DNA of 16,720 nucleotides from DATCVA01 sp036567205 (lineage in GTDB: Bacteria > Pseudomonadota > Gammaproteobacteria > Burkholderiales > Burkholderiaceae_B). The stretch covers positions 1-16,720 of the forward strand of contig DATCVA010000312.1 of NCBI GenBank assembly GCA_036567205.1, in the 5' to 3' direction. Below the pieces are notes generated by a model that was given only the letters and a program-made list of their open reading frames with translations, made no database searches and was not told where the DNA came from. Made by a program: the position numbers and the translations under genes. Position 1 is the stretch's first letter. The number at the start of each line of letters is the position of its first letter. Below, piece after piece: positions 6,087-13,364 of this stretch.

Positions 6087-6980
6087 ATGCTTGACTTGGT
6101 TATTGATACCCGCTGCCACGACCTTGGCGGATTCGAGGTCGGGCGTGTGCTGCCATTTCGAAAGCGACGCATGGTCGGTCCTTTTATATTTTTTGACCGT
6201 ATAGGGCCGCACGATCTGCCTGCTCCCATTCCCGTTCAGACAGATGTACGACCTCATCCGCATATTGGTCTTTCAACCGTCACCTACCTGTTCAACGGAC
6301 AAATGACCCATCGCGACAGTCTTGGCATACAGCAGGTGATTCTGCCGGGTGCGTTGAACTGGATGACCGCAGGCGCAGGAATCAGCCACTCCGAGCGCTT
6401 TGATGGCATGCGCGAGAAGGGCGGGTATATCGATGGCATACAGGCATGGGTTGCGCTACCAGAAGAAAATGAAGAGGGTGCTCCGGCCTTTGATCATTAT
6501 GCCGCGGAAGTCCTTCCTGCTTTTGACGATACGGGTGTTCGCGGACGCTTGATTGCCGGTAGCGCTTTTGGAGTCCAAAGTCCTGCTAAAGTGCATTCGC
6601 CGCTTTTTTATCTTCATGCCGAGCTGCAGCCAGGTGCGAAAATGGCTCTGCCAGATCAATACCCAGAGCGTGCGGTATACGTGGCTATCGGTAGTATCGA
6701 AGTGGGCGCAACTCGATACCATTCCGGCCAGATGCTGGTGTTTTCGCAAGGAGCGGCGCCGACAATAACGGCGCTAGAGGCGTCGCGGCTGATGCTGCTT
6801 GGCGGAGAGCCGCTCGGGCCGCGGCATATCTGGTGGAATTTCGTTTCGTCGCGCAAAGACAGGATCGAACAGGCTAAGGCCGACTGGGTAGCCGGCCGTA
6901 TTCCATTGCCGCTGCTCGATAATACCGAATTCATTCCTCTTCCAGAGGGCCCGGCGCCTGCGCCCAACCCCATGTCATAG
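6087..6980 (+). CDS. pirin family protein (bicupin)
   Basis: This 297-aa cytosolic bicupin has the pirin iron site: His57 and His59 (RPHPHIGL), His101 and Glu103 (GISHSER), almost the same numbering as human pirin (His56, His58, His101, Glu103). Bacterial pirins have been reported as quercetin 2,3-dioxygenases or as regulators of central metabolism, so the function here is open. GCGAGG lies about 9 nt before the ATG. The gene starts 18 nt after the carbonic anhydrase stop, so the two are probably cotranscribed. It is convergent with the antiporter gene. Confidence 0.9.
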   Translation: MLDLVIDTRCHDLGGFEVGRVLPFRKRRMVGPFIFFDRIGPHDLPAPIPVQTDVRPHPHIGLSTVTYLFNGQMTHRDSLGIQQVILPGALNWMTAGAGISHSERFDGMREKGGYIDGIQAWVALPEENEEGAPAFDHYAAEVLPAFDDTGVRGRLIAGSAFGVQSPAKVHSPLFYLHAELQPGAKMALPDQYPERAVYVAIGSIEVGATRYHSGQMLVFSQGAAPTITALEASRLMLLGGEPLGPRHIWWNFVSSRKDRIEQAKADWVAGRIPLPLLDNTEFIPLPEGPAPAPNPMS

Positions 6981-6995
6981 GGCCTCAAGTATGTG

Positions 6996-7025
6996 GGCAA
7001 TGCGCTGATTGCAAGCAGCGTTGCC
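6996..7025. terminator. hairpin between convergent genes
   Basis: GGCAA-(tg)-CGCTG pairs with CAGCG-TTGCC around the 8-nt loop ATTGCAAG, giving a 10-bp stem with a 2-nt bulge. It sits in the 65-nt gap between the pirin stop and the antiporter stop. No T-tract follows on either strand, so it is a candidate bidirectional or Rho-assisted end structure. Confidence 0.35.
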
Positions 7026-7045
7026 AGGCCTGTGGCATCCCCGGC

Positions 7046-8869
7046 TTATTCATCGGGCTCTTGCAGCATGGTCTGTATGTCGGCAGCCAGAAGTTCATTC
7101 ATGCGTTCGCTGGTTTCTTTACTGGCAATAATGAAACGTTCTTCATCGCCCCACACTTGAGCCAATGCCTGAAACATGTTTTCGTCGTGGCGACGAAACA
7201 GCCTGGCAGCCCGGGTCGCCTGAAGATCCTTGAACCCCAGAGCTTTAAGCGCTTCCGCGCCTAAAGTAAGGCCCGCTTCGAAAGTCTCCCGTTCAACCAC
7301 ATGTGCGCCTTTGTCCAGCAAACGGTAGGCATGACGCCTGTCGTAGGCTCTGGCCAATATCTTCAGGTTCGGAAAATGCTGAACGGCTACTTCAACTAAT
7401 TTTTCAGCCTGGTCCTGATCGTCGATGGCCACGATCAATAGCCTGGCGTCGGCTGCGCCCGAGGCGCGCAACAAATCTAACCGAGTGGCATCGCCGTAAT
7501 ACACTCGCCGGCCGAACCTGCGAATCAGCTCTACCTGCTCGGCGCTGGAATCGAGGGTCGACGTTTTAAAGCCATTTACAATCAGAAGGCGGGCAGCGAT
7601 CTGGCCAAAACGTCCAAATCCGGCAACGATGACATCCGGACGGTGGTCGAAAGCGTCATTTTCCGGTTCAGGCGGCGACGACAAGCTACGAGAGCACCAG
7701 CGCTTGTAGCCAATCAGCATCACGGGCGTAAGTGCCATTGACGTAGCCACGGCAGCCGTTGCCAGTGCTGAAATCTCGGCGGGAATGACCTGCGAAGCCG
7801 AAGCTATGCCTAGCAGCACAAAGGCGAACTCGCCTCCCTGCGCCAGCGCGACGGCTGTCAGGACCGCAGCCCGGCCTTCTACATGGAACGCCCTTGCGAC
7901 AATGTAGATGACAATAATTTTAATGACCATCAGCCCGATTACAAACGTAGCTAGTAAAAGGGGTTCGGTAATGATCAGCATCAGATCAATATTGGCGCCA
8001 ATCGAGATAAAAAACAGCCCTAGCAGCAAGCCCCGGAATGGCTCGATATCTCCCTCCAGCTCGCGTCTGAACTCGCTGTCAGCCAGAACAACACCGGCTA
8101 AAAATGCTCCCAGGGCTGCCGATAAACCGACCGTTTCCATTAATAGCGCTACGGCGACCACCAGCAATAACGCTGAAGCGGTAAATATTTCGCGTGACCG
8201 GGTATCGGCTATAAATCGAAAGACTGGACGGGTTAAATAGCGGCCTGCGCCGATTACCAGCATGACGGCGGCCAAAACAGCCATCGCTTGCACCCCGGCG
8301 GAGAAATCGGCCAGCACTGCGTGTTCGGATACTTCCGTGGAATTGACTCCGCCTATGGTCAGCAGAGGCAGCGCTGCGAACATGGGAATGGTTGAAACAT
8401 CCTGGAACAATAAAATACCGAAAGCTGCAGTTCCCGCAGCAGTATGCCGTAGCCCTTTCTCTTCGAAAGTTTGCAGCACAATGGCCGTGGATGAGAGCGA
8501 AAAAATAAATCCGAGTGCCACGGATGTTCGCCACTCTAGTCCAAAAGCCATGCCTGCCCCGGCTAGAGCAAGCCCAGTTGCAACGACTTGAACACCGCCC
8601 ATTCCGAAAAATACGCCGCGCATGCTCCATAGTATGGAGGGGCGTACCTCCAGGCCAATGAGAAATAGCATGATTACGACGCCGAACTCGGCAAAATGCA
8701 TTACACCTGTCTGATCACCCACCAGATGCAAGGCAAACGGGCCTATTGCCATGCCGGCAATCAAGTAGCCCAGCACCGACCCAAGCCCGAGTCGCTGAGC
8801 GATTGGAACCGAGATCACGCCAGCCGTCAGGTAAACCAGTGCCAGCCATAACAAACTCGCGCCTTCCAT
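7046..8869 (-). CDS. CPA2 family K+/H+ antiporter, KefB/KefC type
   Basis: This 607-aa inner-membrane protein closely follows the KefC layout: about 12 membrane helices (residues 1-388), then a cytosolic RCK_N/TrkA-N domain from about 411 with the GFGRFG nucleotide motif (417-422), and a C-terminal tail. LLFQDVSTIP (153-162) holds the transport Asp157. The cytosolic loop LEGDIEPF (271-278) keeps Glu272 and Asp274, which match KefC Glu262/Asp264 in the loop that senses glutathione adducts. Such systems release K+ and acidify the cytoplasm during electrophile stress. A KefF/KefG-type ancillary flavoprotein is not adjacent. AAGGAAG precedes the ATG by about 8 nt. Electrophilic quinones from aromatic catabolism are a plausible stress, which is inference. 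Confidence 0.9.
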   Translation of the reverse strand: MEGASLLWLALVYLTAGVISVPIAQRLGLGSVLGYLIAGMAIGPFALHLVGDQTGVMHFAEFGVVIMLFLIGLEVRPSILWSMRGVFFGMGGVQVVATGLALAGAGMAFGLEWRTSVALGFIFSLSSTAIVLQTFEEKGLRHTAAGTAAFGILLFQDVSTIPMFAALPLLTIGGVNSTEVSEHAVLADFSAGVQAMAVLAAVMLVIGAGRYLTRPVFRFIADTRSREIFTASALLLVVAVALLMETVGLSAALGAFLAGVVLADSEFRRELEGDIEPFRGLLLGLFFISIGANIDLMLIITEPLLLATFVIGLMVIKIIVIYIVARAFHVEGRAAVLTAVALAQGGEFAFVLLGIASASQVIPAEISALATAAVATSMALTPVMLIGYKRWCSRSLSSPPEPENDAFDHRPDVIVAGFGRFGQIAARLLIVNGFKTSTLDSSAEQVELIRRFGRRVYYGDATRLDLLRASGAADARLLIVAIDDQDQAEKLVEVAVQHFPNLKILARAYDRRHAYRLLDKGAHVVERETFEAGLTLGAEALKALGFKDLQATRAARLFRRHDENMFQALAQVWGDEERFIIASKETSERMNELLAADIQTMLQEPDE

Positions 8870-8983
8870 TGTTGGACTTCCTTGAGCTAAGGTTTCTTAA
8901 GTTGGCCTTTATTGTGCGAGGCGGTTTACCGGTACTGAAAGCTGATCAGAAAGCCGATATCCACAAAAATAATCGCATGACGT

Positions 8984-9009
8984 GGAATAAACAACCCCCG
9001 CCAAACGTT
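8984..9009 (+). promoter_or_regulatory. candidate ECF sigma promoter
   Basis: GGAAT (8984-8988, continuing AAA) and CGTTT (9006-9010) are separated by 17 bp, the layout of many ECF-dependent promoters (GGAA-type -35, CGT-type -10). It lies about 80 nt upstream of the secreted-protein gene that heads the cluster containing an ECF sigma gene. Autoregulation is therefore plausible. Short motifs of this kind occur by chance, so confidence is moderate. Confidence 0.35.
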
Positions 9010-9027
9010 TATATAGTGGGTCTGCCG

Positions 9028-9040
9028 CCAGGAGTCCTGG
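9028..9040. promoter_or_regulatory. 13-bp inverted repeat in the 5' leader
   Basis: CCAGGA-G-TCCTGG has 6-bp perfect arms. It lies between the candidate ECF promoter and the gene at 9088. It could be an operator or a leader hairpin; no T-tract follows. Confidence 0.25.
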
Positions 9041-9062
9041 TGCATTTTGCAACCGGGGCTGG

Positions 9063-9076
9063 CAATTGGCCAATTG
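9063..9076. promoter_or_regulatory. 14-bp perfect palindrome next to the ribosome binding site
   Basis: CAATTGGCCAATTG is a perfect palindrome that ends on the first base of the GAAGGAGAG ribosome binding site (9076-9084). In RNA it would form a short stem just before the Shine-Dalgarno sequence; in DNA it could be a protein site. It may modulate expression of the secreted protein. Confidence 0.3.
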
Positions 9077-9087
9077 AAGGAGAGATC

Positions 9088-9453
9088 ATGCGAAAGACAA
9101 GTGCGTTATTTTTATTACTGGCATGTGCCGGACTGGCCGGAGCTGCTTCGGCTGAAGTGCCTAAAATAAACAATGGGCAGTGGGTCGATGAAAATGGAGC
9201 AACACTCTACACTTTTGATAAAGACACCAAGGACAAAAGCGCGTGCGATGCGGCGTGCGCCAAAAATTGGCCGCCCGCCCTGGCTGACTCATACGATAAA
9301 GCCAGCGGCGAATGGAGCTTTGTTCAAACACACGACGGCAAGCGCCAGTGGGCATATAAAGGGCAGCCGCTGTATCGGTTCATGATGGATAAAAAACCTG
9401 GCGATGCAACGGGTGATGGAATCAAGGGGGTATGGCATATCGCCAAACCGTGA
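9088..9453 (+). CDS. secreted Yx(FWY)xxD-repeat protein (COG4315 / Lipoprotein_15 type)
   Basis: This 121-aa exported protein has a signal peptide ending ASA (about residue 22). The mature part carries two Yx(F/W/Y)xxD elements, YTFDKD (41-46) and YRFMMD (96-101), plus the Cys53/Cys57 pair before KNWPP, the hallmark of the COG4315 family of small envelope proteins of unknown function. LLAC at residues 10-13 could be read as a lipobox, but the hydrophobic stretch before it is short, so soluble periplasmic export is at least as likely. I chose the ATG at 9088 because of the strong GAAGGAGAG and the signal peptide; the frame extends to 8746 into the divergent antiporter gene. It heads a cluster with a lipoprotein, an ECF sigma factor and an anti-sigma factor. 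Confidence 0.85.
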   Translation: MRKTSALFLLLACAGLAGAASAEVPKINNGQWVDENGATLYTFDKDTKDKSACDAACAKNWPPALADSYDKASGEWSFVQTHDGKRQWAYKGQPLYRFMMDKKPGDATGDGIKGVWHIAKP

Positions 9454-9460
9454 CCTGTGG

Positions 9461-9479
9461 CGGGCTTACCGTACGCCCG
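9461..9479 (+). other. intercistronic hairpin
   Basis: CGGGC and GCCCG pair around a 9-nt loop between the secreted-protein gene and the lipoprotein gene, directly before AAGGAG. It is a weak structure without a T-tract and may tune translation or mRNA stability. Confidence 0.25.
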
Positions 9480-9491
9480 AAGGAGATTGTT

Positions 9492-9710
9492 ATGAAACTA
9501 TCTGGGCTATTTCCAGCTTTTTTAATGGCAACGCTATTTGCCTTGTCCGGCTGCTCGACAGGCGATGGTTCATACAGTACTAGTTCAAGCAACTCGGCTA
9601 ACCCGGCTAATTCAACCAGTCCGGCCAACTCAAGCAATTCGTCCAACCCAGCCAATTCGGCTTATTCAACACCATCAACTATGCCCGCTGATACGGGGGG
9701 AAGAGAGTAA
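9492..9710 (+). CDS. small Asn/Ser/Pro-rich lipoprotein
   Basis: This 72-aa protein has a lipoprotein signal peptide with lipobox LSGC (18-21), making Cys21 the acylated residue. Ser follows it, so outer-membrane sorting by Lol is expected. The mature 52 residues are almost all Ser, Asn, Ala, Pro, Thr and Gly, with PANS repeated at 38-41, 44-47 and 53-56: a low-complexity, probably unfolded tail. AAGGAG lies 6 nt before the ATG at 9492; the open frame begins earlier at 9432 within the upstream gene. I recognise no family. The repeats suggest slippage-prone DNA whose length may vary between strains. It sits 38 nt after the secreted-protein gene and 37 nt before the sigma gene. Confidence 0.7.
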   Translation: MKLSGLFPAFLMATLFALSGCSTGDGSYSTSSSNSANPANSTSPANSSNSSNPANSAYSTPSTMPADTGGRE

Positions 9711-9747
9711 TTACGATTCAAGTGCGATATTACTAATAACACACGCC

Positions 9748-10275
9748 ATGAGTTTCGAGTCGGATGTGGTCAATCTTTTGCCGGTTTTACGTCGGTATGC
9801 CTATGCATTGACCGGTGACGCAACCTGCGCCGATGATCTTGTTCAAGATACGGCGGAGCGTGCCTTGACCCGATGGAGCTCATGGCGCTCACATAGTAAT
9901 TTGCGTGCCTGGTTACTGGCTATTCTGCGGAATTTGTACATTGACCAGTTACGCAAACAGCATGAGATTTCTACTGCGGATGATGCCGCTGCATGGTATA
10001 CGCTGGCCGATCCTGAGGAAAAAGTAGACGGGCTTTTTTTGCGGGATATACAACGTGCGTTATATCGCTTGCCGCTTGAGCAGCGTGAGGTATTGCTGCT
10101 TGTCGGACTGGAAGAGCTTAGCTATCAAGAAGCTTCGATCATACTAAAAATACCAGTGGGTACGGTAATGTCGCGCTTGTCGCGCGCACGGGAGCATATG
10201 CATTCCCTGATGTTTACCGAAGATGCAAACCCACACAAGAGGCCTGCGCTTAAAGTTGTAAGGAGCACGCCATGA
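9748..10275 (+). CDS. ECF-type RNA polymerase sigma factor
   Basis: This 175-aa cytosolic sigma-70 family protein has only regions 2 and 4. Region 2 spans about 10-72, with DDLVQDTAERAL (29-40) and the -10-reading helix LRAWLLAILRN (52-62). Region 4 spans about 100-155, with LPLEQREVLLL and the helix-turn-helix SYQEASIILKIPVGTVMSRL (125-144). The ATG at 9748 gives a normal N-terminus but has no Shine-Dalgarno sequence; no other in-frame start lies between it and the lipoprotein gene. Its stop overlaps the anti-sigma start (ATGA), the usual sigma/anti-sigma coupling. It probably recognises the GGAAT-N17-CGTTT site upstream of the cluster, which is inference. Confidence 0.92.
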   Translation: MSFESDVVNLLPVLRRYAYALTGDATCADDLVQDTAERALTRWSSWRSHSNLRAWLLAILRNLYIDQLRKQHEISTADDAAAWYTLADPEEKVDGLFLRDIQRALYRLPLEQREVLLLVGLEELSYQEASIILKIPVGTVMSRLSRAREHMHSLMFTEDANPHKRPALKVVRSTP

Positions 10276-11054
10276 ATGAGCCTTCGAACTTCAAGGAAAC
10301 GAACTTGGACAAAACGTATCAACAAGCCCTGTCGGCCCTGGTTGACAACGAGCTGCCGGACAACGAGCGGAAGGCGTTGCTTGACCAGGCGGTGAACGAT
10401 TCCGAAGCTAATGAACGGATCAATCATTACCATGCACAGAATGCGGCGTTGAAAGCTTTGTTCCCCATACAGGAGGAAAAAGTACGTACTATTCTTATAC
10501 CGAGCCGCATGGCCTGGAAAAGGCAGGCAGGGATAGCTGCTGCCTGGTTGACGCTGGGGTCGTTGCTTGGGCTGGCTCCCGGCTGGCTCAGTCCTTATTT
10601 AACCGGCCAGCCAGCCTTTGCCAGGAACGCCGACATCGCTTATACCGTCTATGCGCCGGAACAACGCCATCCCGTAGAGGTTGTAGCCGCTGATGAAACG
10701 CATTTGATCAACTGGCTATCGAAGCGTCTTAACCGGCCGCTAATCGTGCCGTCGTTGCAACAGTATGGCTATGCTTTGATGGGTGGGCGCTTACTGCCCG
10801 GCGAGACTGGCCCTGCAGCTCAGTTCATGTACGAGGACAAGGCAGGTAATCGACTGACCCTTTACGTTACTGCCGCATCCAAAAACATCGCTGCAATCCG
10901 AATGCTGTATGACGCCAACAAGCAAGGCACGTTTTACTGGGTAGATGAAGGGATGGGATACGCGCTGTCGGGCCGCGCCTCTAAAGCGGACTTGAGATCC
11001 ATGGCTATCGCAGTTTGCGATGCGTTAGGGGGCAACTCTAAAATATGGCAGTAA
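10272..11054 (+). CDS. membrane-bound anti-sigma factor
   Basis: This 260-aa protein has an N-terminal anti-sigma domain (about 14-65, with ALSALVDNELPDNER at 19-33), one transmembrane helix (about 87-107) and a periplasmic domain of about 150 residues. The HxxxCxxC zinc motif of ZAS anti-sigma factors is absent; the only Cys is near the C-terminus. AAGGAG precedes the start, and the start overlaps the sigma stop by 4 nt. It should hold the ECF factor at the membrane until an envelope signal releases it by conformational change or proteolysis. The signal is unknown, though the neighbouring exported proteins may produce or sense it. Confidence 0.87.
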   Translation: MNEPSNFKETNLDKTYQQALSALVDNELPDNERKALLDQAVNDSEANERINHYHAQNAALKALFPIQEEKVRTILIPSRMAWKRQAGIAAAWLTLGSLLGLAPGWLSPYLTGQPAFARNADIAYTVYAPEQRHPVEVVAADETHLINWLSKRLNRPLIVPSLQQYGYALMGGRLLPGETGPAAQFMYEDKAGNRLTLYVTAASKNIAAIRMLYDANKQGTFYWVDEGMGYALSGRASKADLRSMAIAVCDALGGNSKIWQ

Positions 11055-11104
11055 GATTAATACCGTCCTGAAGAACTCTGGCCCTGCGATAAACCGGGAT
11101 GTCC

Positions 11105-11142
11105 ACCTGTCTGGCGGGAAAACGACAGGTAGCCCATTTTTT
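11105..11142 (+). terminator. possible terminator after the anti-sigma gene
   Basis: ACCTGTC (11105-11111) pairs with GACAGGT (11124-11130) around a 12-nt loop, and six Ts follow at 11137-11142 after a 6-nt gap. The gap makes it weaker than a canonical intrinsic terminator. It lies in the 119-nt space between the convergent anti-sigma and hydrolase genes. Confidence 0.4.
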
Positions 11143-11173
11143 ATAGAATGCTCGGTACAGGGAACTTGCGTTA

Positions 11174-12052
11174 TCAAGCAGAAAAAAATGGAAGAACCTC
11201 AGCCAAGAGTGCCGCAGGCGCATCTTCGGCTATATAGTGCCCGCAATCGAGTGCTTTACCGTTTACTTTGCGGGCGAGCAATTTCCATTCACTCAAGGGA
11301 TCGAAGCATTGCTCGATCACTCCATGCGCCGCCCAAAGGGCCAGGGTATCGCACTGTATTTTGTTGCCCCGCGAAAGATCCTGGCGCTCATGCTCCAGAT
11401 CGATGCCGGCACTGGCCCGGTAGTCTTCGCAAATTCCATGGACAGCAGCGGGGTTCTTAATACAGCGCAAATACTGCGCGTAGGCTTCCGGTGTAAAGGG
11501 GGCCATGCCGGAACTGCGGCCACCCATGGTGTGCTGAAGATACTCTTCAGGATGCGAGTTGATCAGTGTTTCGGGGAAGGGCGCTGGCCTGATCAGAAAG
11601 AACCAATGATAATAGGCGGTTGCAAATTCCATAGTTGTTTTTTCGTACATGGCAAGTGTTGGCGCCACGTCAAGTAACGCCAACTTGCTAATGACGCCCG
11701 GATGATCCAGCGCTATCCTGTATGCGACCCGCCCGCCGCGGTCGTGTCCCATCAACAGAAATTGCTTGTATCCAAGCTGCGCCATCAGTTCAACCTGATC
11801 TTGCCCCATTGTGCGCTTGGAGTAATTGCTGTGATCCGGTAATCCGGCAGGCTTCCCGCTATCGCCATAACCGCGCAGGTCGGCGGCTATTACGGTAAAT
11901 TGAGATGCCAGCGGTTCAGCGACCTTATGCCACATTACGTGAGTTTGCGGATGGCCATGCAGCAATAGCAGCGCCGGCCCCTGGCCTCCTTTGATGTAAT
12001 TGATTTGCGTGCCGTTAACGTTCGCAATAACGCGTTCAAAACCAGAAAACAT
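11174..12052 (-). CDS. alpha/beta hydrolase of the haloacetate/fluoroacetate dehalogenase family
   Basis: This 292-aa cytosolic alpha/beta hydrolase should replace a halogen of a haloacetate with hydroxyl, giving glycolate. The nucleophile is Asp104 (GHDRGGR, 102-108), with carboxylate-binding Arg105 and Arg108, catalytic acid Asp128 and base His272 (CGHYIAED). The halide-pocket residues His149, Trp150 and Tyr211 are also present. Against Rhodopseudomonas RPA1163 (Asp110, Arg111, Arg114, Asp134, His155, Trp156, Tyr219, His280) the offset is a constant 6, then 8, so every key residue aligns. The sequence also resembles Moraxella haloacetate dehalogenase H-1. Asp rather than Ser as nucleophile argues against an esterase; epoxide hydrolases share the Asp but lack the His-Trp pair. 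AAAGAGAGC precedes the ATG. It stands alone, divergent from a Bug gene. Confidence 0.85.
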   Translation of the reverse strand: MFSGFERVIANVNGTQINYIKGGQGPALLLLHGHPQTHVMWHKVAEPLASQFTVIAADLRGYGDSGKPAGLPDHSNYSKRTMGQDQVELMAQLGYKQFLLMGHDRGGRVAYRIALDHPGVISKLALLDVAPTLAMYEKTTMEFATAYYHWFFLIRPAPFPETLINSHPEEYLQHTMGGRSSGMAPFTPEAYAQYLRCIKNPAAVHGICEDYRASAGIDLEHERQDLSRGNKIQCDTLALWAAHGVIEQCFDPLSEWKLLARKVNGKALDCGHYIAEDAPAALLAEVLPFFSA

Positions 12053-12310
12053 ATGTGCTCTCTTTAGGCTAGTCTTGGAGTGATCCAGGGTCGATTTGGA
12101 TAAAAACTACCATAAATCTGTACTGCCTGTTAAGTCGTGGGTAGAGTGTAGCAAGTTGGATTCGTCTGGAAAACGAAGGATGTAAGGTATTATTTATTTC
12201 TGGGAGGCGCCGACGGCCAGTCCGTCGCAAGCAAAGGGTTGCCGGTTTAACCGTTGTGCCAGGAGTCCATCGTTATTCTTGCTTTAAATATAAAACATAA
12301 AGGAGATATC
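12053..12310. promoter_or_regulatory. divergent intergenic region between hydrolase and Bug genes
   Basis: This 258-nt gap must hold promoters for both divergent genes, but I cannot assign confident -35/-10 pairs. It contains two small inverted repeats, CGACGG-CCAGT-CCGTCG (12211-12227) and CGGTT-T-AACCG (12243-12253), and AAAGGAG (12299-12305) just before the Bug start. The hairpins lie in what would be the Bug mRNA leader. Confidence 0.4.
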
Positions 12311-13291
12311 ATGATTAACATGCGTAAACTCGTTGCCGCTATATCGGTAATGGTCGGGATTGCCGCCGTGGCTCCCATTGCTCAAGCCGCAGACGCTTAT
12401 CCAAATCAGCCTATTAAATTGCTGGTGCCTTTCCCTCCTGGCGGAGGCACCGATACCATGGCCCGTTTCGTCGCCAATGCCTTGACCGAAAAGTTCAAGT
12501 GGGATGTGATTGTTGAAAACCGTCCGGGAGCGGGCGGCACAGTAGGCCTGGGAATGCTCGCCAGGGCGACTCCCAACGGTTATAACCTGGCGTTGGGGCA
12601 GACCTCGAACCTGTCGATCAATCCCTATCTTTACAACAATATTTCGTACGACGTCGCCAAGGATTTTTCCCCTGTCGTTTCGGTGGCGTCGCAGCCCATG
12701 GTATTGGTAGTTCTTGCCGAAAAGCCCTACAAGTCAGTGGCGGAACTGGTTAAGTATGCAAAGGCTAATCCTGGCAAGCTGACAGTGGGTAATGCGGGCA
12801 CTGGCACAGTGGGCGATATTACCGGCCGCTTTTTTGCCAACGAAGCCGGCATCGACGTATTACATGTTCCATACAAAGGTGCGGCACCTGCAATGAATGA
12901 TCTTCTTGGAGGGCAGACTGATGCATTTTTTGCCTCTACCCCGGCGGCGATGTCTCAGTTGAAAAATCCCAAAATCAACATGCTGGCTATTACTACACTC
13001 GAATCTATCCCCCAGTTTCCTAATGTGCCGCCTTTAGCCAACACGCTGCCGGGTTTCGACGCTGCGTCCAAAACGGGTATTCTGACGCCGACCGGCGTGC
13101 CTAAAGAAATAATTGAAACCTTGAACACTCATATCAACGAAGTCCTTAAAAGCCAGGACTTGCGCACCAGAATCATGGAGGAAGGCAATGTGGTGCTAGG
13201 AGGAACCGTTCAGGAGTTTAGCGATGTAATCGCGAACGACTCGGCCAAATGGTCCAAAATCATCAAAGAAAACAATATCAGTATCAAATAG
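12311..13291 (+). CDS. Bug family periplasmic binding protein (TctC type), orphan
   Basis: This 326-aa TTT substrate-binding protein has a Sec signal peptide (cleavage after AQA, residue 26), then VPFPPGGGTDTMAR (39-52), VENRPGAGGTVG (68-79) and TPNGYNLALG. AAAGGAG lies 5 nt before the ATG at 12311; an in-frame ATG at 12320 is possible, and a TTG at 12254 is too far upstream of the signal peptide. It is clearly paralogous to the Bug protein at 4494 but not a recent duplicate. It is divergent from the dehalogenase gene, so a haloacetate or short carboxylate ligand is a testable guess. No TctA/TctB gene adjoins it on the same strand. Confidence 0.93.
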   Translation: MINMRKLVAAISVMVGIAAVAPIAQAADAYPNQPIKLLVPFPPGGGTDTMARFVANALTEKFKWDVIVENRPGAGGTVGLGMLARATPNGYNLALGQTSNLSINPYLYNNISYDVAKDFSPVVSVASQPMVLVVLAEKPYKSVAELVKYAKANPGKLTVGNAGTGTVGDITGRFFANEAGIDVLHVPYKGAAPAMNDLLGGQTDAFFASTPAAMSQLKNPKINMLAITTLESIPQFPNVPPLANTLPGFDAASKTGILTPTGVPKEIIETLNTHINEVLKSQDLRTRIMEEGNVVLGGTVQEFSDVIANDSAKWSKIIKENNISIK

Positions 13292-13334
13292 TTTTCCAGC
13301 GCACTTAAAAATTTGGCATTTTTGTGGATATGGC

Positions 13335-13364
13335 CGCATGGTAAGCCGATGTGCTTACCATGCG
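13335..13364. terminator. 12-bp inverted repeat at the junction of convergent genes
   Basis: CGCATGGTAAGC (13335-13346) and GCTTACCATGCG (13353-13364) form a perfect 12-bp stem with the 6-nt loop CGATGT. The right arm contains the last codons and the stop of the TIR gene (Ser-Ala-Trp-stop). It sits 43 nt after the Bug stop. Neither strand has a T-tract directly after it, so it may be a Rho-assisted bidirectional end, an RNA stabiliser or a protein-binding repeat. Confidence 0.5.

Noticed and set aside
8746..9087. Upstream extension of the secreted-protein reading frame
   Set aside because: It runs antisense through the antiporter start and the intergenic region; the signal peptide and ribosome binding site place the start at 9088.
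9422..9655. Antisense open frame with a leucine-rich repeat-like product
   Set aside because: It is the mirror of the Asn/Ser/Pro repeat tract of the lipoprotein gene; its apparent repeats follow from the codons of the + strand gene.
9570..9680. Short repeats considered as a CRISPR-like or tandem repeat array
   Set aside because: The units are degenerate, only a few bases long, lack unique spacers and encode the lipoprotein tail.
9538..9747. Extension of the sigma factor upstream through the lipoprotein gene
   Set aside because: The extension is a frame-shifted reading of the repeat tract and has no sigma-factor similarity; the normal region 2 begins right after the ATG at 9748.
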